Below, in pieces: positions 1-8,773 of a DNA stretch of 64,000 nucleotides. Origin of the DNA: Streptomyces sp. NBC_01707 (lineage in GTDB: Bacteria > Actinomycetota > Actinomycetes > Streptomycetales > Streptomycetaceae). The notes under the pieces were generated by a model. It saw only the letters and a program-made list of their open reading frames with translations. It searched no databases and had not been told where the DNA came from. The stretch is taken from contig NZ_CP109190.1 in assembly GCF_041438805.1 (NCBI RefSeq), forward strand, positions 4,774,001 through 4,838,000, given 5' to 3'. Both the position numbers and the translations under genes were made by a program. Every line of letters begins with the position of its first letter. Position 1 is the stretch's first letter.

Positions 1-91
1 CACCTTCCCCACCTGACCTCGCGGTCGGCAGGAGGGTTGCCGGGACTTCAACGGGCCGTTCCCTCAGTCCCTCTGGATGAGCGCTGTGGCA

Positions 92-198
92 CTGGATCAT
101 CGATCCAGGCATTTGTCGGCGGAGGACCCCGGCATGCGAGGGTCGTCCGCGTTGTTCAAGACTGTAACCGAAGCATCGGACGGTTGAGATAGCCGTCC
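92..198 (+). promoter_or_regulatory. Upstream region of gpgS with two inverted repeats
   Basis: The 235 bases before gpgS hold no gene. Two inverted repeats are visible: CTGGATC-3-GATCCAG at 92-108, and GGACGG-9-CCGTCC at 178-198, the latter just before the start codon. The first could be an operator and the second a leader hairpin. No clear -35/-10 pair could be assigned, so roles are inference. Confidence 0.3.
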
Positions 199-235
199 GA
201 ACCGCGAGATGGATCACATACAGGGAGTATCGACC

Positions 236-1186
236 GTGCTGGAAGAGGTCGAACGCTGGCTGACCAGGCGTTCCTGGTCGGCCGCCGACCGCCCGCTGGA
301 CCGGCTCGTCGCCGCCAGGGCCAGGGACCCGCGGCGCGGAAGTGTGAGTGTCGTGCTGCCCGCCCTCAACGAGGAGGCGACGGTCGGCACGATCGTCGAG
401 ACGATCCGGGTCGAGTTGATGGAGAAGGTCCAGCTGGTCGACGAGCTGCTGGTGATCGACTCCGGTTCTACGGACGCCACCTCCGAGGTCGCCCGGAAGG
501 CGGGCGCCCGGGTGGTGCACCGTGACGACATACTCCCGCGGATGCCCGCCCTGCCGGGCAAGGGCGAGGTCCTCTGGCGATCACTCCTGGTCACCGACGG
601 TGACATCGTCTGCTTCATAGACGCCGACCTGAAGGACTTCTCCGCGGACTTCGTCTCCGGCATCATCGGCCCGCTGCTCACCGATCCCGAGGTGCAGTTC
701 GTGAAGGCGATGTACGACCGCCCGCTCGGGGACACAGCAGGCCAGGGCGGTCGCGTCACGGAACTGGTGGCCCGCCCGCTGCTCAATCTGCACTGGCCCC
801 AGCTGGCCGGCCTCGTCCAGCCGCTGGGCGGCGAGTACGCGGTGCGGCGCTCGTTGCTGGAGCGGCTGCCGTTCCCGGTCGGTTACGGAGTGGAACTGGG
901 CCTGCTCGTGGATGCGCTGCACACCGTGGGTCTGGACGCGCTGGCACAGGTGGATGTGGGGGTCAGGAAACACCGCCATCAGGACGGGCAGGCACTGGGC
1001 CGGATGGCGGCGGCGATCTACCGGACGGCACAACTGCGCCTTTCCCGCGGCCACTTGGTACGGCCGGCCCTCACCCAGTTCGAGCGGGGCGAGACCGGCT
1101 TCGTACCGCGTACGCACGCCGTGGACACGGAGGAGCGGCCGCCGATGCAGGAGATCAGGGAGTACGTTTCGCGCCGCGCCGCCTGA
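236..1186 (+). CDS. gpgS: Glucosyl-3-phosphoglycerate synthase (GT81 family)
   Basis: This glycosyltransferase of the GpgS family is expected to transfer glucose from NDP-glucose to 3-phosphoglycerate, the first step to glucosylglycerate, a compatible solute and precursor of methylglucose polysaccharides. It shows the GT-A nucleotide-sugar region VVLPALNEE, an acidic metal-binding segment (FIDADLKDF) and a later PLGGEYAVRR acceptor-site motif. Its 316 residues suit the family. The GTG start at 236 was chosen because AGGGAG lies 8 bases upstream; an in-frame ATG at 209 would add nine residues but has no ribosome site. otsA follows 54 bases later, so the two solute genes sit together. Family assignment is strong; the precise substrate is inferred from homology. 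Confidence 0.85.
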   Translation: MLEEVERWLTRRSWSAADRPLDRLVAARARDPRRGSVSVVLPALNEEATVGTIVETIRVELMEKVQLVDELLVIDSGSTDATSEVARKAGARVVHRDDILPRMPALPGKGEVLWRSLLVTDGDIVCFIDADLKDFSADFVSGIIGPLLTDPEVQFVKAMYDRPLGDTAGQGGRVTELVARPLLNLHWPQLAGLVQPLGGEYAVRRSLLERLPFPVGYGVELGLLVDALHTVGLDALAQVDVGVRKHRHQDGQALGRMAAAIYRTAQLRLSRGHLVRPALTQFERGETGFVPRTHAVDTEERPPMQEIREYVSRRAA

Positions 1187-1227
1187 GGTGGCCTGACTTC
1201 GCACGTTTGGGCGGTTCGCGATCGGGC

Positions 1228-1241
1228 TAGATTCCGCAACA
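1228..1241 (+). promoter_or_regulatory. Leaderless -10 element of otsA
   Basis: TAGATT (1228-1233) lies exactly 7 bases before the otsA ATG with no Shine-Dalgarno sequence between them. This is the geometry of a leaderless Streptomyces transcript starting at the A of the start codon. Confidence 0.55.
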
Positions 1242-2635
1242 TGGTCTCCGAGCACGTGATCACGTCTGCTGCCCAGGTACTCGTCGCGTCCAACCGCGGC
1301 CCGGTCTCGTACGCACTGAGCGAGGACGGCTCGATCAGCGCCAGACGGGGCGGCGGCGGACTCGTCTCCGGGCTGAGCGCCGTCGAGGACAAGCTGTGGG
1401 TCTGCGCGGCGCTCGGCGACGGGGACAGGGTGGCGGTCCGGCGCGGGATCGCCGAGCCGGGCGTACGGATGCTCGGCATCGACGCCGATGTGCACGCCGA
1501 CGCGTACAACGGCATCGCGAACTCGGTGCTCTGGTTCGTCCACCACATGCTGTACCAGACGCCGCTGGAGCCGGTCTTCGACTCGGAGTTCCGCCGGCAG
1601 TGGGCGTCGTTCGAGGCGTACAACCTGGCCTTCGCCCAGGCACTCGCCGAGGAGGCGGGCGAGGGCGCGGCGGTGCTGGTGCAGGACTACCACCTGGCCC
1701 TGGTCCCCGGCATGCTCCGCGATCTCCGTCCCGACCTGCGGATCGGCCACTTCTCGCACACACCGTGGGCCCCGGTCGACTACTTCCGCCTGCTGCCCGA
1801 CGACATCGCGGAGCAACTGCTGCGCGGCATGCTCGGCGCGGACCGGGTGGGATTCCTGACCCGGCGGTGGGCGGACGCGTTCACCGCCTGCTGCACGGAG
1901 GTCCTGGGCGGCACCGGCCGGACGAGGACCGGCGTGCACGGTCTGGGCGCGGACGCGGACTTCCTGCGCCGCCGCGCGCACGAGGCGGACGTGGACGAGC
2001 GGATGGCGATCCTGCGGGAGCAGGTGGGCGGCACCGGCCGGAAGACGATCGTGCGGGTCGACCGTACGGAACTGTCCAAGAACATCGTGCGCGGGCTGCT
2101 GGCCTACCGGGAGCTGCTGAACACCCGCCCGCAGTGGCGCGAGCGGGTGGTGCATGTGGCGTTCGCGTATCCCTCGCGTCAGGACCTGGCGGTGTACCGG
2201 GAGTACACGGCCGAGGTGCAGCGGCTGGCGGACGACATCAACGAGGCGTACGGAACGCCTGATTGGACCCCGGTCCTGCTGCATGTGAACGACGACTTCG
2301 CGCGCTCGCTGGGGGCGTACCGGCTGGCGGACGTGGCGCTCGTCAACCCGATCCGCGACGGCATGAACCTGGTCGCGAAGGAGGTCCCGGTGGTCTCCGA
2401 CCAGGGCTGCGCGCTGGTTCTGTCGCGAGAGGCGGGGGCGTACGAGGAGCTGGGCGCGGACGCGATCGTGGTGAACCCGTACGACGTGTCGGCGACGGCC
2501 GTGGCGCTGCACGAGGCGCTGACGATGCCGGACGGGGAGCGGGCGGAGCGGTCGAAGCGGCTGGCCGCTGCGGCGACCGCGTTGCCGCCGCAGCGGTGGT
2601 TCCTGGAACAGCTGGAGGCGTTGCGGCGGGACTGA
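1241..2635 (+). CDS. otsA: Alpha,alpha-trehalose-phosphate synthase (OtsA, GT20)
   Basis: OtsA joins NDP-glucose and glucose-6-phosphate to make trehalose-6-phosphate in the cytoplasm. The 464-residue protein has the GT20 landmarks: SNRGPVSY and RRGGGGLVSG near the N-terminus, VQDYHLALVPGMLR, HFSHTPWAP, and the C-terminal donor-site block NPIRDGMNLVAKE. Length is typical. A TAGATT -10 box 7 bases before the ATG indicates leaderless expression. The phosphatase gene otsB lies convergently 19 bases downstream on the other strand, so the two trehalose genes are neighbours but not an operon. Assignment is confident. Confidence 0.95.
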   Translation: MVSEHVITSAAQVLVASNRGPVSYALSEDGSISARRGGGGLVSGLSAVEDKLWVCAALGDGDRVAVRRGIAEPGVRMLGIDADVHADAYNGIANSVLWFVHHMLYQTPLEPVFDSEFRRQWASFEAYNLAFAQALAEEAGEGAAVLVQDYHLALVPGMLRDLRPDLRIGHFSHTPWAPVDYFRLLPDDIAEQLLRGMLGADRVGFLTRRWADAFTACCTEVLGGTGRTRTGVHGLGADADFLRRRAHEADVDERMAILREQVGGTGRKTIVRVDRTELSKNIVRGLLAYRELLNTRPQWRERVVHVAFAYPSRQDLAVYREYTAEVQRLADDINEAYGTPDWTPVLLHVNDDFARSLGAYRLADVALVNPIRDGMNLVAKEVPVVSDQGCALVLSREAGAYEELGADAIVVNPYDVSATAVALHEALTMPDGERAERSKRLAAAATALPPQRWFLEQLEALRRD

Positions 2636-2654
2636 CCGTTCGGCGGCGCTTCGT

Positions 2655-3509
2655 TCAGAGGCGACGGGCGAGGGCGGCGAGGAAGTCGACCACGGCCGCC
2701 GGTCCCGGCAGCAACAGGTCCGCCCGCTCGGCCAGTTCCGGGACTTCCGCGCTTCCGCTGCACACCAGCAGACCCGGGATGCCGTCGGGGCCCTCCGTGC
2801 GGAGCTTCTCCACCGCGGCGTACGCGGCGAGGTCGCCCAGGTCGTCCCCGGCGTACAGGACGGACTCGGCGTCCGTCTCCCGTACGTACTTCGCCAGCGC
2901 CACGCCCTTGTCCATGCCGGGTGGACGCAGCTCCAGGACGAGGCGTCCCGGCTCGACGATCAGCCCGTGCCGGGCCGCGAGCTCACCCAGCGGGCTGCGC
3001 AGCGCGTCGAAGGCGGCCTGCGGGTCGGCGGCGCGGCGCGTGTGGACGGCGAGCGCCTGGCCCTTCTCCTCGATCCATGTGCCGTGCCAGGAGTCGAACC
3101 GGTCCAGCACGCCGGGAAGTTCGGCGCGGACCGCCGCCACACCGGGGTGCGGGGCGGGGGCGTGAACGGTGCTGGACACGGCGTCCCAGCGTTCGGCGCC
3201 GTAGTGACCGAGGACGACGAGGTGGTCGAGCCCCGGGACGCCCGCAAAACCGCCGTGCCGGACCGCGACGCCGGCCGGGCGGCCGGTGATCACGGCGACG
3301 GAGGCGACCTTCGGGGCGAGCGCGGCGATGGCCGGGACGGCTCCGGGGTGGGCGCGGGCCTGCTCCGGGTCCGGGACTATGTCGGCGAGGGTGCCGTCGA
3401 AATCGAGGGCGACCACGGCGCGGTCGGGGCGGGCCAGGATGGCGGCGAGACCTTCGCGGCCGGCCGGCGTGGTGGGGGTGGGGAGGAGTTGCTCTGGGTT
3501 GCTGCCCAT
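2655..3509 (-). CDS. otsB: Trehalose-6-phosphate phosphatase (OtsB, HAD family)
   Basis: OtsB removes phosphate from trehalose-6-phosphate to give trehalose, completing the pathway begun by the convergent otsA. The 284-residue protein has HAD motif I DFDGTLADI (nucleophile and general-acid aspartates), the HAD motif II region AVITGRP, a mid-protein ExKGxxxAVH-like segment (EEKGQALAVH) and the late YAGDDLGDLAAY metal-binding motif. The ATG at 3509 has no ribosome site but a TAGGCT -10 box (3516-3521 on the plus strand) 6 bases upstream, so it is probably leaderless. Confident. Confidence 0.93.
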   Translation of the reverse strand: MGSNPEQLLPTPTTPAGREGLAAILARPDRAVVALDFDGTLADIVPDPEQARAHPGAVPAIAALAPKVASVAVITGRPAGVAVRHGGFAGVPGLDHLVVLGHYGAERWDAVSSTVHAPAPHPGVAAVRAELPGVLDRFDSWHGTWIEEKGQALAVHTRRAADPQAAFDALRSPLGELAARHGLIVEPGRLVLELRPPGMDKGVALAKYVRETDAESVLYAGDDLGDLAAYAAVEKLRTEGPDGIPGLLVCSGSAEVPELAERADLLLPGPAAVVDFLAALARRL

Positions 3510-3663
3510 GGGCCGAGCCTATCGGGGGTGCCGGAGTGCGGCTACGGCTGCGCCTGCGGCGGGGCTGTGCCGCTGCCCCGCCGCTGTCCGAAACCCGCGG
3601 CTCCGCCCGGACCTCCCGTTCCTCGGACACCCGGGGGCCGGCCCTTCCGGGGCAGCGCCCCGG

Positions 3664-3942
3664 CTACCGCCTCCCGCGCCGGGCCTCCCGTACGCGCCGC
3701 AGCCGGTTGACCGTCACCGGGTCCTCCTCCAGCGCCCGCCGGTCGTCCAGCAACGCGTTCAGCAGCTGGTAGTAGCGCGTCGGCGAGATCCCCAGTCCCT
3801 CGCGGATCTCCCGCTCCTTCGCCCCGGGCCCGGGCCACGACCGCCGTTCCACGGCCAGCACCGCACGCTCCCGCTCGGAGAGCCCCGGCCGTGTCGTGTC
3901 CGGGGTCTCCGCACCGTGGGAGTCGTTCTCGGAGGCGGTCAT
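3664..3942 (-). CDS. DUF3263 helix-turn-helix protein
   Basis: This 92-residue protein matches the small actinobacterial DUF3263 family, which has a helix-turn-helix region (GLSERERAVLAVE ... GLGISPTRYYQLLNALL) and a basic Arg-rich tail. The family is thought to bind DNA, but targets are unknown. The ATG at 3942 was preferred to one four codons earlier because TATGTT (minus strand, 3950-3955) lies 7 bases upstream, the spacing of a leaderless promoter. It sits between otsB and the sugar-binding lipoprotein gene, both on the same strand. Family recognised from memory; function unknown. Confidence 0.75.
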   Translation of the reverse strand: MTASENDSHGAETPDTTRPGLSERERAVLAVERRSWPGPGAKEREIREGLGISPTRYYQLLNALLDDRRALEEDPVTVNRLRRVREARRGRR

Positions 3943-3974
3943 ATCAGCCAACATAACGCCCGCGCCGCATCCCG

Positions 3975-5240
3975 CTACTCCGCCTCTTCCGCCGTCGCCG
4001 CCCCCCGCGCGATCTCGGCCAGCACACCCGCCGGACTACCGCCCGGCTCCACCGCCTTGCCGATGTTCTGCTTGATCAGCTCACTCGTCCGCGCCCACGA
4101 CGTCTTGCCGACGGGGTAGAACTCGGAGTTCGGCAGCGCCTCCAGGAACTTCCGCAGCGGCTTGTGCTTGGCGTCCGTCTCCATCACCGCGGACGCGCTG
4201 TCGGTGACCGGCAGCAGGTCGTACTCGTCGGCGAAGGCCACCACGTTCTTGTCCTGGAACATGTAGTCGAAGAATTTACCGATGGCTTCGCGGTGGTTGT
4301 TCTGCTTGAACCCCATGATCCAGTCGGCGACGCCCATCGACCCCTCGGTCGGGCCGTTGATACCGGGCAGCGGCACCATGCCGACCTGGACGCCCTTCTG
4401 CTCGGCCTCCTGCATCAGCGTGGGGTGCCCGTTGAGCATCCCCACCTTGCCGCTCGTGAACGCCTCGAACGCCTGCGCCCGGTCCAGCTTTCCGGGCGCC
4501 ACCGGGCCGACCAGCCCCTTGTCGACCAGATTCGTCTTCAGCCAGTCGAAGGTCTTGACGTTCTCGGGCGAGTCGATGTCGTACGAGCCGACGTCGTCCG
4601 TGTAGCCGCCGCCTCCGCTGAGCAACCACATCATGGTCTCGGCCTGGGACTCCTCCTGACCGAGCGGCAGCGCGAACGGGTAGGTGACGCCACGCTGCTT
4701 GAGCACCACGGCGTCGTCACGGATGTCTTCCCAGGTCTTCGGGGCGTCCAGGCCCGCCCGGCTGAAGTACTTCTTGTTGTAGAAGAGCAGCCGGGTGCTG
4801 GCGACGAACGGCAGTCCGTACTGGGTCTGGTTGTACTGGCCCGCATCGGCCAGCCGCGGCAGGAAGTTCGCCTGCGTGCGGATGGCGAGCATGTCGTCGG
4901 CGCTGTAGAGCTTCCCGGCCTTGGCATAGTCCGCGTAGGCACCGATCTGCGCGATGTCCGGGGCATGCCCCTTCTTCACCATGTCGGCGACCTCGCGGTC
5001 GACGTCCTTCCACGAATAGACGTCGACGTCGACCTTGATGCCCTCGTGGGACGCCTCGAAGTTCCTGGCGAGTTCGTCCCAGTACTTCTTGGAGCTGTTC
5101 GCCGCACTGTTGCCGTAGTCGGCCGCGACAAGTTTGAGGGTGACGTCCCCCGATGCGCTGTCGGCGCCACAGCCCGTCAACGTCGCCGCCATGCCGAGTG
5201 CGGCTATCGCCGCGGTCAGTGCCAAGTAGTGCCGCTGCAC
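3975..5240 (-). CDS. Sugar ABC transporter substrate-binding lipoprotein
   Basis: An extracellular solute-binding protein (family 1) that should capture a sugar for an ABC importer. The GTG start at 5240 follows a GAGGATGG ribosome site and gives 421 residues starting with a lipoprotein signal: QRH, a hydrophobic stretch, then the lipobox LTGC. An earlier ATG at 5306 lies over an operator and lacks a ribosome site. The body has binding-protein features such as a GKVGMLNGHPTLM segment and late EFYP. No permease or ATPase gene is adjacent, so it probably shares them (in streptomycetes MsiK is a shared ATPase). Its promoter region carries a DasR-like site and it faces an amino-sugar SIS gene, so an amino sugar or chitooligosaccharide is a plausible ligand, by inference. 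Confidence 0.85.
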   Translation of the reverse strand: MQRHYLALTAAIAALGMAATLTGCGADSASGDVTLKLVAADYGNSAANSSKKYWDELARNFEASHEGIKVDVDVYSWKDVDREVADMVKKGHAPDIAQIGAYADYAKAGKLYSADDMLAIRTQANFLPRLADAGQYNQTQYGLPFVASTRLLFYNKKYFSRAGLDAPKTWEDIRDDAVVLKQRGVTYPFALPLGQEESQAETMMWLLSGGGGYTDDVGSYDIDSPENVKTFDWLKTNLVDKGLVGPVAPGKLDRAQAFEAFTSGKVGMLNGHPTLMQEAEQKGVQVGMVPLPGINGPTEGSMGVADWIMGFKQNNHREAIGKFFDYMFQDKNVVAFADEYDLLPVTDSASAVMETDAKHKPLRKFLEALPNSEFYPVGKTSWARTSELIKQNIGKAVEPGGSPAGVLAEIARGAATAEEAE

Positions 5241-5315
5241 AGCCAGTCCATCCTCATCGATTCGGTGACCACCCGACCGTCCGGATGAGCTGCGATTTTT
5301 ACCCATGTCGCCAAG

Positions 5316-5331
5316 GGAGGTCTACACCAGA
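5316..5331. promoter_or_regulatory. DasR-responsive element (dre)-like operator
   Basis: The core AGGTCTACACCA (5318-5329) matches the DasR consensus TGGTCTAGACCA at 10 of 12 positions. It lies in the divergent region between the sugar-binding lipoprotein (minus) and the SIS-domain gene (plus), where one bound repressor could control both. DasR is the GntR-type GlcNAc regulator of streptomycetes, released by glucosamine-6-phosphate. Confidence 0.65.
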
Positions 5332-5517
5332 GAAGTATCGCTTCTGCAACGTAACCGGACCTGTGTCCGGTTGGTCCGGGGTGTCATTGCATGGGAACGG
5401 GACCCGCTGTTAAGTACATCTCGGCACATGGCACTTCGTGGTCCGTACCTTTCCGTGCCCGCTGTTCTGCACCGCCCCGTCGTCACCGTTCCCCCACGCA
5501 CCGAGGAGCCGTCCAGG

Positions 5518-6426
5518 ATGTCCCGTACCGCATCAGAGATTGCCACCCAGCCCAGTTGCTGGCGGCGCGCCGCGGAGGCGGGGGCCGAGTTCGACGGACT
5601 GCCGCGGCCGGGTGAGCGGGTCGCCGTCACCGGGTGCGGGACCTCCTGGTTCATGGCGATCGCGTACGCGGCGCTGCGCGAGGCGGCCGGGCAGGGAGAG
5701 ACCGATGCGTTCGCCTCGTCGGAGTTCCCCGCGGGGCGTCCGTACGACCGGGTCGTGGCGATCACCCGCTCCGGCACGACGACCGAGGTCCTCGACCTCC
5801 TCGGTGAGCTGCGCGGCAAGGTGACCACCGTCGCGCTGACCGCCGATCCGAAGACGCCCGTGACGGACGCCGCCGACGCCGTGGCCGTACTGGACTGGGC
5901 GGACGAGGAGTCCGTCGTCCAGACCCGGTTCGCCACCACCGCGCTGGCCTTCCTGCGGGCCGGCCTGGAGGCGGCAGGTCCGCTTCCGGCGGGGGTGAAG
6001 ACGGTCGCCGAGGCAGCAGTCGATGCGGAGCTCGCGGTGACGGAACCGCTGGCGGAGGCGGTCGTGGCGGCCGAGCAGTGGACATTCCTGGGGCGCGGCT
6101 GGACGTACGGGCTGGCCCAGGAGGCCGGGCTCAAGATGCGCGAGGCGGCGGGTGCCTGGACCGAGTCGTACCCGGCGATGGAGTACCGCCACGGACCGAT
6201 ATCGATCACCGGGCCGAACCGGGTCGCGTGGGTGTTCGGTGCACTGCCCGAGGGGCTCGCGGGCGAGGTCGCGGGGGTCGGCGGCACGCTGGTGGCCCAT
6301 GCCACGGCCGACCCGATGGCCGATCTGATCCGGGCCCAGCGGCTCGCGGTCGAGATCGCGGAGTCGAAGGGGTACGACCCGGACCACCCGCGCAATCTTT
6401 CCCGCAGCGTGATCCTGGCGCCCTGA
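5518..6426 (+). CDS. Double SIS-domain sugar-phosphate isomerase/deaminase (AgaS/GlmS-isomerase-like)
   Basis: Two SIS (sugar isomerase) folds are visible in 302 residues: GCGTSWFMAIA with TRSGTTTEVL in the first, and GRGWTYGLAQEAGLKMREAAG ending in a YPAMEYRHGP motif in the second. The last motif is typical of GlmS isomerase domains and of AgaS (galactosamine-6-phosphate deaminase/isomerase). There is no glutaminase domain, so it is not GlmS. The ATG at 5518 follows GAGGAG; the open frame continues upstream across the dre site, which cannot be coding. With nagK, nagA, a PfkB kinase and an aldolase downstream it probably acts on an amino-sugar phosphate. Which one is not settled by the sequence. 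Confidence 0.8.
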   Translation: MSRTASEIATQPSCWRRAAEAGAEFDGLPRPGERVAVTGCGTSWFMAIAYAALREAAGQGETDAFASSEFPAGRPYDRVVAITRSGTTTEVLDLLGELRGKVTTVALTADPKTPVTDAADAVAVLDWADEESVVQTRFATTALAFLRAGLEAAGPLPAGVKTVAEAAVDAELAVTEPLAEAVVAAEQWTFLGRGWTYGLAQEAGLKMREAAGAWTESYPAMEYRHGPISITGPNRVAWVFGALPEGLAGEVAGVGGTLVAHATADPMADLIRAQRLAVEIAESKGYDPDHPRNLSRSVILAP

Positions 6427-6484
6427 CCCGTCGGCCGCGCCGACCGCCCGCTTCGTTTTGTATGTACGCGCAACAAACAGCGAT

Positions 6485-6500
6485 AGTGGACTAGACCTAT
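6485..6500. promoter_or_regulatory. DasR-responsive element (dre) upstream of nagK-nagA
   Basis: AGTGGACTAGACCTAT fits the 16-base DasR operator, with the inner TGGACTAGACCT matching TGGTCTAGACCA at 10 of 12 positions. It ends 28 bases before the nagK start, where repression would block transcription. DasR control of nagKA is established in Streptomyces coelicolor. Confidence 0.8.
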
Positions 6501-6528
6501 CGGGGTCCGGCGGGCGAAACTGTTTTCC

Positions 6529-7461
6529 GTGAAACACGTCATCGCCCTCGATGTGGGCGGCACCGGAATGAAGGCCGCCCTGGTCGGGGCCGACGGCACC
6601 CTGCTGCACGAGGCCCGGCGCGCGACCGGCCGGGAGCGCGGGCCCGACGCCGTCGTGGAGTCGATCCTCGCCTTCGCCGCCGAGCTGCGCGCCCACGGCG
6701 AGGAACAGTTCGGCGAGAGTGCCGCCGCGGCCGGTGTCGCCGTACCCGGCATCGTCGACGCGGAGAACGGGATCGCGGTCTACGCCGCGAACCTCGGCTG
6801 GCGCGACGTACCGATGCGGGAAAAGCTCGGCAAGCGGCTCGGCGGAGTGCCCGTCGCGCTCGGCCACGACGTCAGGACCGGCGGCCTCGCCGAGGGCCGG
6901 ATCGGCGCGGGCAAGGGCGCCGACCGCTTCCTCTTCGTACCGCTGGGCACCGGTATCGCCGGGGCCATCGGCATCACCGGCACCATCGAGGCGGGTGCGC
7001 ACGGGTACGCGGGCGAGATCGGCCACATCGTGGTCCGGCCGGACGGGCCGGACTGCGGCTGCGGACAGCGCGGCTGCCTGGAGACCCTGGCCTCCGCCTC
7101 CGCGGTCAGCCGCGCCTGGGCCGCCGCGTCGGGCGACCCGGAGGCCGATGCGGCGGACTGCGCGAAGGCCGTCGAGTCGGGCGACCCCGCGGCCGTACGG
7201 GTCTGGCGGGACGCGGTCGACGCGCTCGCGGCCGGGCTGGTCACCGCGCTCACCCTGCTCGACCCGCGCATGCTGATCATCGGTGGCGGGCTCGCCGAGG
7301 CAGGGGAAACCTTGTTCGTACCACTCCGTGCGGCCGTCGAGGAACGCGTCACGTTCCAGAAGCTGCCCCACATCGTCCCGGCGGCCCTCGGGGACACCGC
7401 CGGATGCCTGGGCGCAGGGCTGCTCGCCTGGGATCTTCTCTCCACGGAGGTATCCGCCTGA
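6529..7461 (+). CDS. nagK: N-acetylglucosamine kinase (ROK family)
   Basis: NagK phosphorylates GlcNAc to GlcNAc-6-phosphate in the cytoplasm. The 310-residue protein begins with the ATP-binding DVGGTGMKAAL and carries the ROK zinc signature CGCGQRGCLE at about residues 165-175, preceded by GEIGH. The GTG at 6529 is used without an obvious ribosome site. The stop codon overlaps the nagA ATG by one base (TGATG), so the two are translated together. A dre operator lies just upstream. Actinobacteria import GlcNAc by PTS as GlcNAc-6-P and also salvage free GlcNAc through this kinase. The nagK-nagA pairing makes the assignment strong. Confidence 0.9.
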   Translation: MKHVIALDVGGTGMKAALVGADGTLLHEARRATGRERGPDAVVESILAFAAELRAHGEEQFGESAAAAGVAVPGIVDAENGIAVYAANLGWRDVPMREKLGKRLGGVPVALGHDVRTGGLAEGRIGAGKGADRFLFVPLGTGIAGAIGITGTIEAGAHGYAGEIGHIVVRPDGPDCGCGQRGCLETLASASAVSRAWAAASGDPEADAADCAKAVESGDPAAVRVWRDAVDALAAGLVTALTLLDPRMLIIGGGLAEAGETLFVPLRAAVEERVTFQKLPHIVPAALGDTAGCLGAGLLAWDLLSTEVSA

Positions 7462-8615
7462 TGGCCGGACGCGCAGACAGCACGGTTCTCGCAGGGGCCA
7501 GGGTGGTTCTTCCCACCGGGACCGTCGAGAACGGGCGGGTGATCGTCGAGGGCGCCCGGATCGCCGGTAGCGCGCACGAAGGCGCCCGGACGGTCGATCT
7601 GACCGGCCACTGGGTCGTGCCCGGCTTCGTCGACATGCACAACCACGGCGGCGGCGGCGCGTCCTTCACCTCCGGCACCGTGGACGAGGTCCTCACCGGC
7701 GTCCGCACCCACCGCGAGCACGGCACCACCACCCTGGTCGCCTCCACCGTCACCGGCGAGATGGACTTCCTCGCCCAGCGGGCCGGCATCCTCTCCGAGC
7801 TCGTCGAGCAGGGCGATCTGGCCGGAATCCACTTCGAGGGCCCGTTCATCTCGCCGTGCCGCAAGGGCGCGCACAGCGAGAAGCTGCTGCGCCACCCGGA
7901 CCCGGCCGAGGTCCACAAGCTGATGGACGCGGCGCGCGGCGCCGCGAAGATGTTCACGCTCGCCACCGAACTGCCGGGCGGCATCGAGTCGGTGCGGCTG
8001 CTCGCCGAGCACGGGGTGATCGCCGCGATCGGGCACACCGACGCGACGTACGAGCAGACCGTCGAGGCGATCGACGCGGGCGCCACCGTCGCCACCCACC
8101 TGTTCAACGCGATGCCGCCGCTCGCCCACCGCGAGCCCGGCCCGATCGCCGCGCTCCTGGAGGACGAGCGGATCACCGTCGAGCTGATCAACGACGGCAC
8201 GCACCTGCACCCGGCCGCCCTGGAACTGGCCTACCACCACGCGGGCGCCGCCCGCGTCGCGCTGATCACGGACGCGATGGACGCGGCAGGCTTCGGTGAC
8301 GGCCAGTACCAGCTGGGCCCGCTCGCCGTCGAGGTCAAGGACGGCGTCGCGCGGCTCGTCGAGGGCGGTTCGATCGCGGGCTCCACGCTCACCCTGGACA
8401 CCGCGTTCCGCCGGGCCGTCACCCTCGACCGGATCCCGGTCGGCGACGTCGTGCAGTCCATCTCCGCCAACCCGGCGCGCCTGCTCGGCGTGTACGACAA
8501 GGTCGGCTCGCTGGAGCCGGGCAAGGACGCCGACCTGGTGGTCCTGGACGCGGACTTCACGCTGAAGGGCGTCATGCGCAAGGGCGATTGGGTCATTGAG
8601 CCCCATCTTGGGTGA
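7461..8615 (+). CDS. nagA: N-acetylglucosamine-6-phosphate deacetylase
   Basis: NagA hydrolyses GlcNAc-6-P to glucosamine-6-P and acetate, a central step that also produces the DasR effector. The protein (384 residues) has the amidohydrolase metal motif DMHNHGGGG, the FEGPFISP segment with the catalytic-site glutamate, IGHTDATYEQ, THLFNAMPPLAHREPG and the catalytic-aspartate region LITDAMDA. The ATG at 7461 overlaps the nagK stop and has GGAGG 10 bases upstream; a longer open frame starting at 7404 lies inside nagK and is rejected. A strong hairpin follows the stop. Confidence 0.95.
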   Translation: MAGRADSTVLAGARVVLPTGTVENGRVIVEGARIAGSAHEGARTVDLTGHWVVPGFVDMHNHGGGGASFTSGTVDEVLTGVRTHREHGTTTLVASTVTGEMDFLAQRAGILSELVEQGDLAGIHFEGPFISPCRKGAHSEKLLRHPDPAEVHKLMDAARGAAKMFTLATELPGGIESVRLLAEHGVIAAIGHTDATYEQTVEAIDAGATVATHLFNAMPPLAHREPGPIAALLEDERITVELINDGTHLHPAALELAYHHAGAARVALITDAMDAAGFGDGQYQLGPLAVEVKDGVARLVEGGSIAGSTLTLDTAFRRAVTLDRIPVGDVVQSISANPARLLGVYDKVGSLEPGKDADLVVLDADFTLKGVMRKGDWVIEPHLG

Positions 8616-8652
8616 TTCAGCCCATTATTGACGGCGAGTCGAATACGTAACG

Positions 8653-8699
8653 AAGAGAAGGCGGTTGGCCCCGAGGTCTGGGCCGACCGCCGTCTCTTT
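8653..8699 (+). terminator. Hairpin terminator after nagKA
   Basis: An 18-base stem with two mismatches flanks an 8-base loop and is followed by a short T run (CTCTTTG). It sits 38 bases after the nagA stop and ends the nagK-nagA operon before the PfkB-type kinase gene. Confidence 0.75.
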
Positions 8700-8773
8700 G
8701 GCATGATCGCTTCGTAAACAGCAGGGAAAGCGCGTTCTGGCAAGGGATCCGCGCTCCGGCACGGATCGAAGGG

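Noticed and set aside
581..2512. Long minus-strand frame (643 codons) opposite gpgS/otsA
   Set aside because: It is a shadow of well-supported genes on the plus strand; Arg/His/Gly-rich composition and no recognisable domain. The same applies to long antisense frames opposite nagK, the M4 proteases, eccC and the GHKL-helicase gene.
5305..5517. Upstream extension of the SIS gene (71 extra codons)
   Set aside because: It runs through the dre operator and promoter region and has no ribosome site; ATG 5518 has GAGGAG and starts the conserved SIS sequence.
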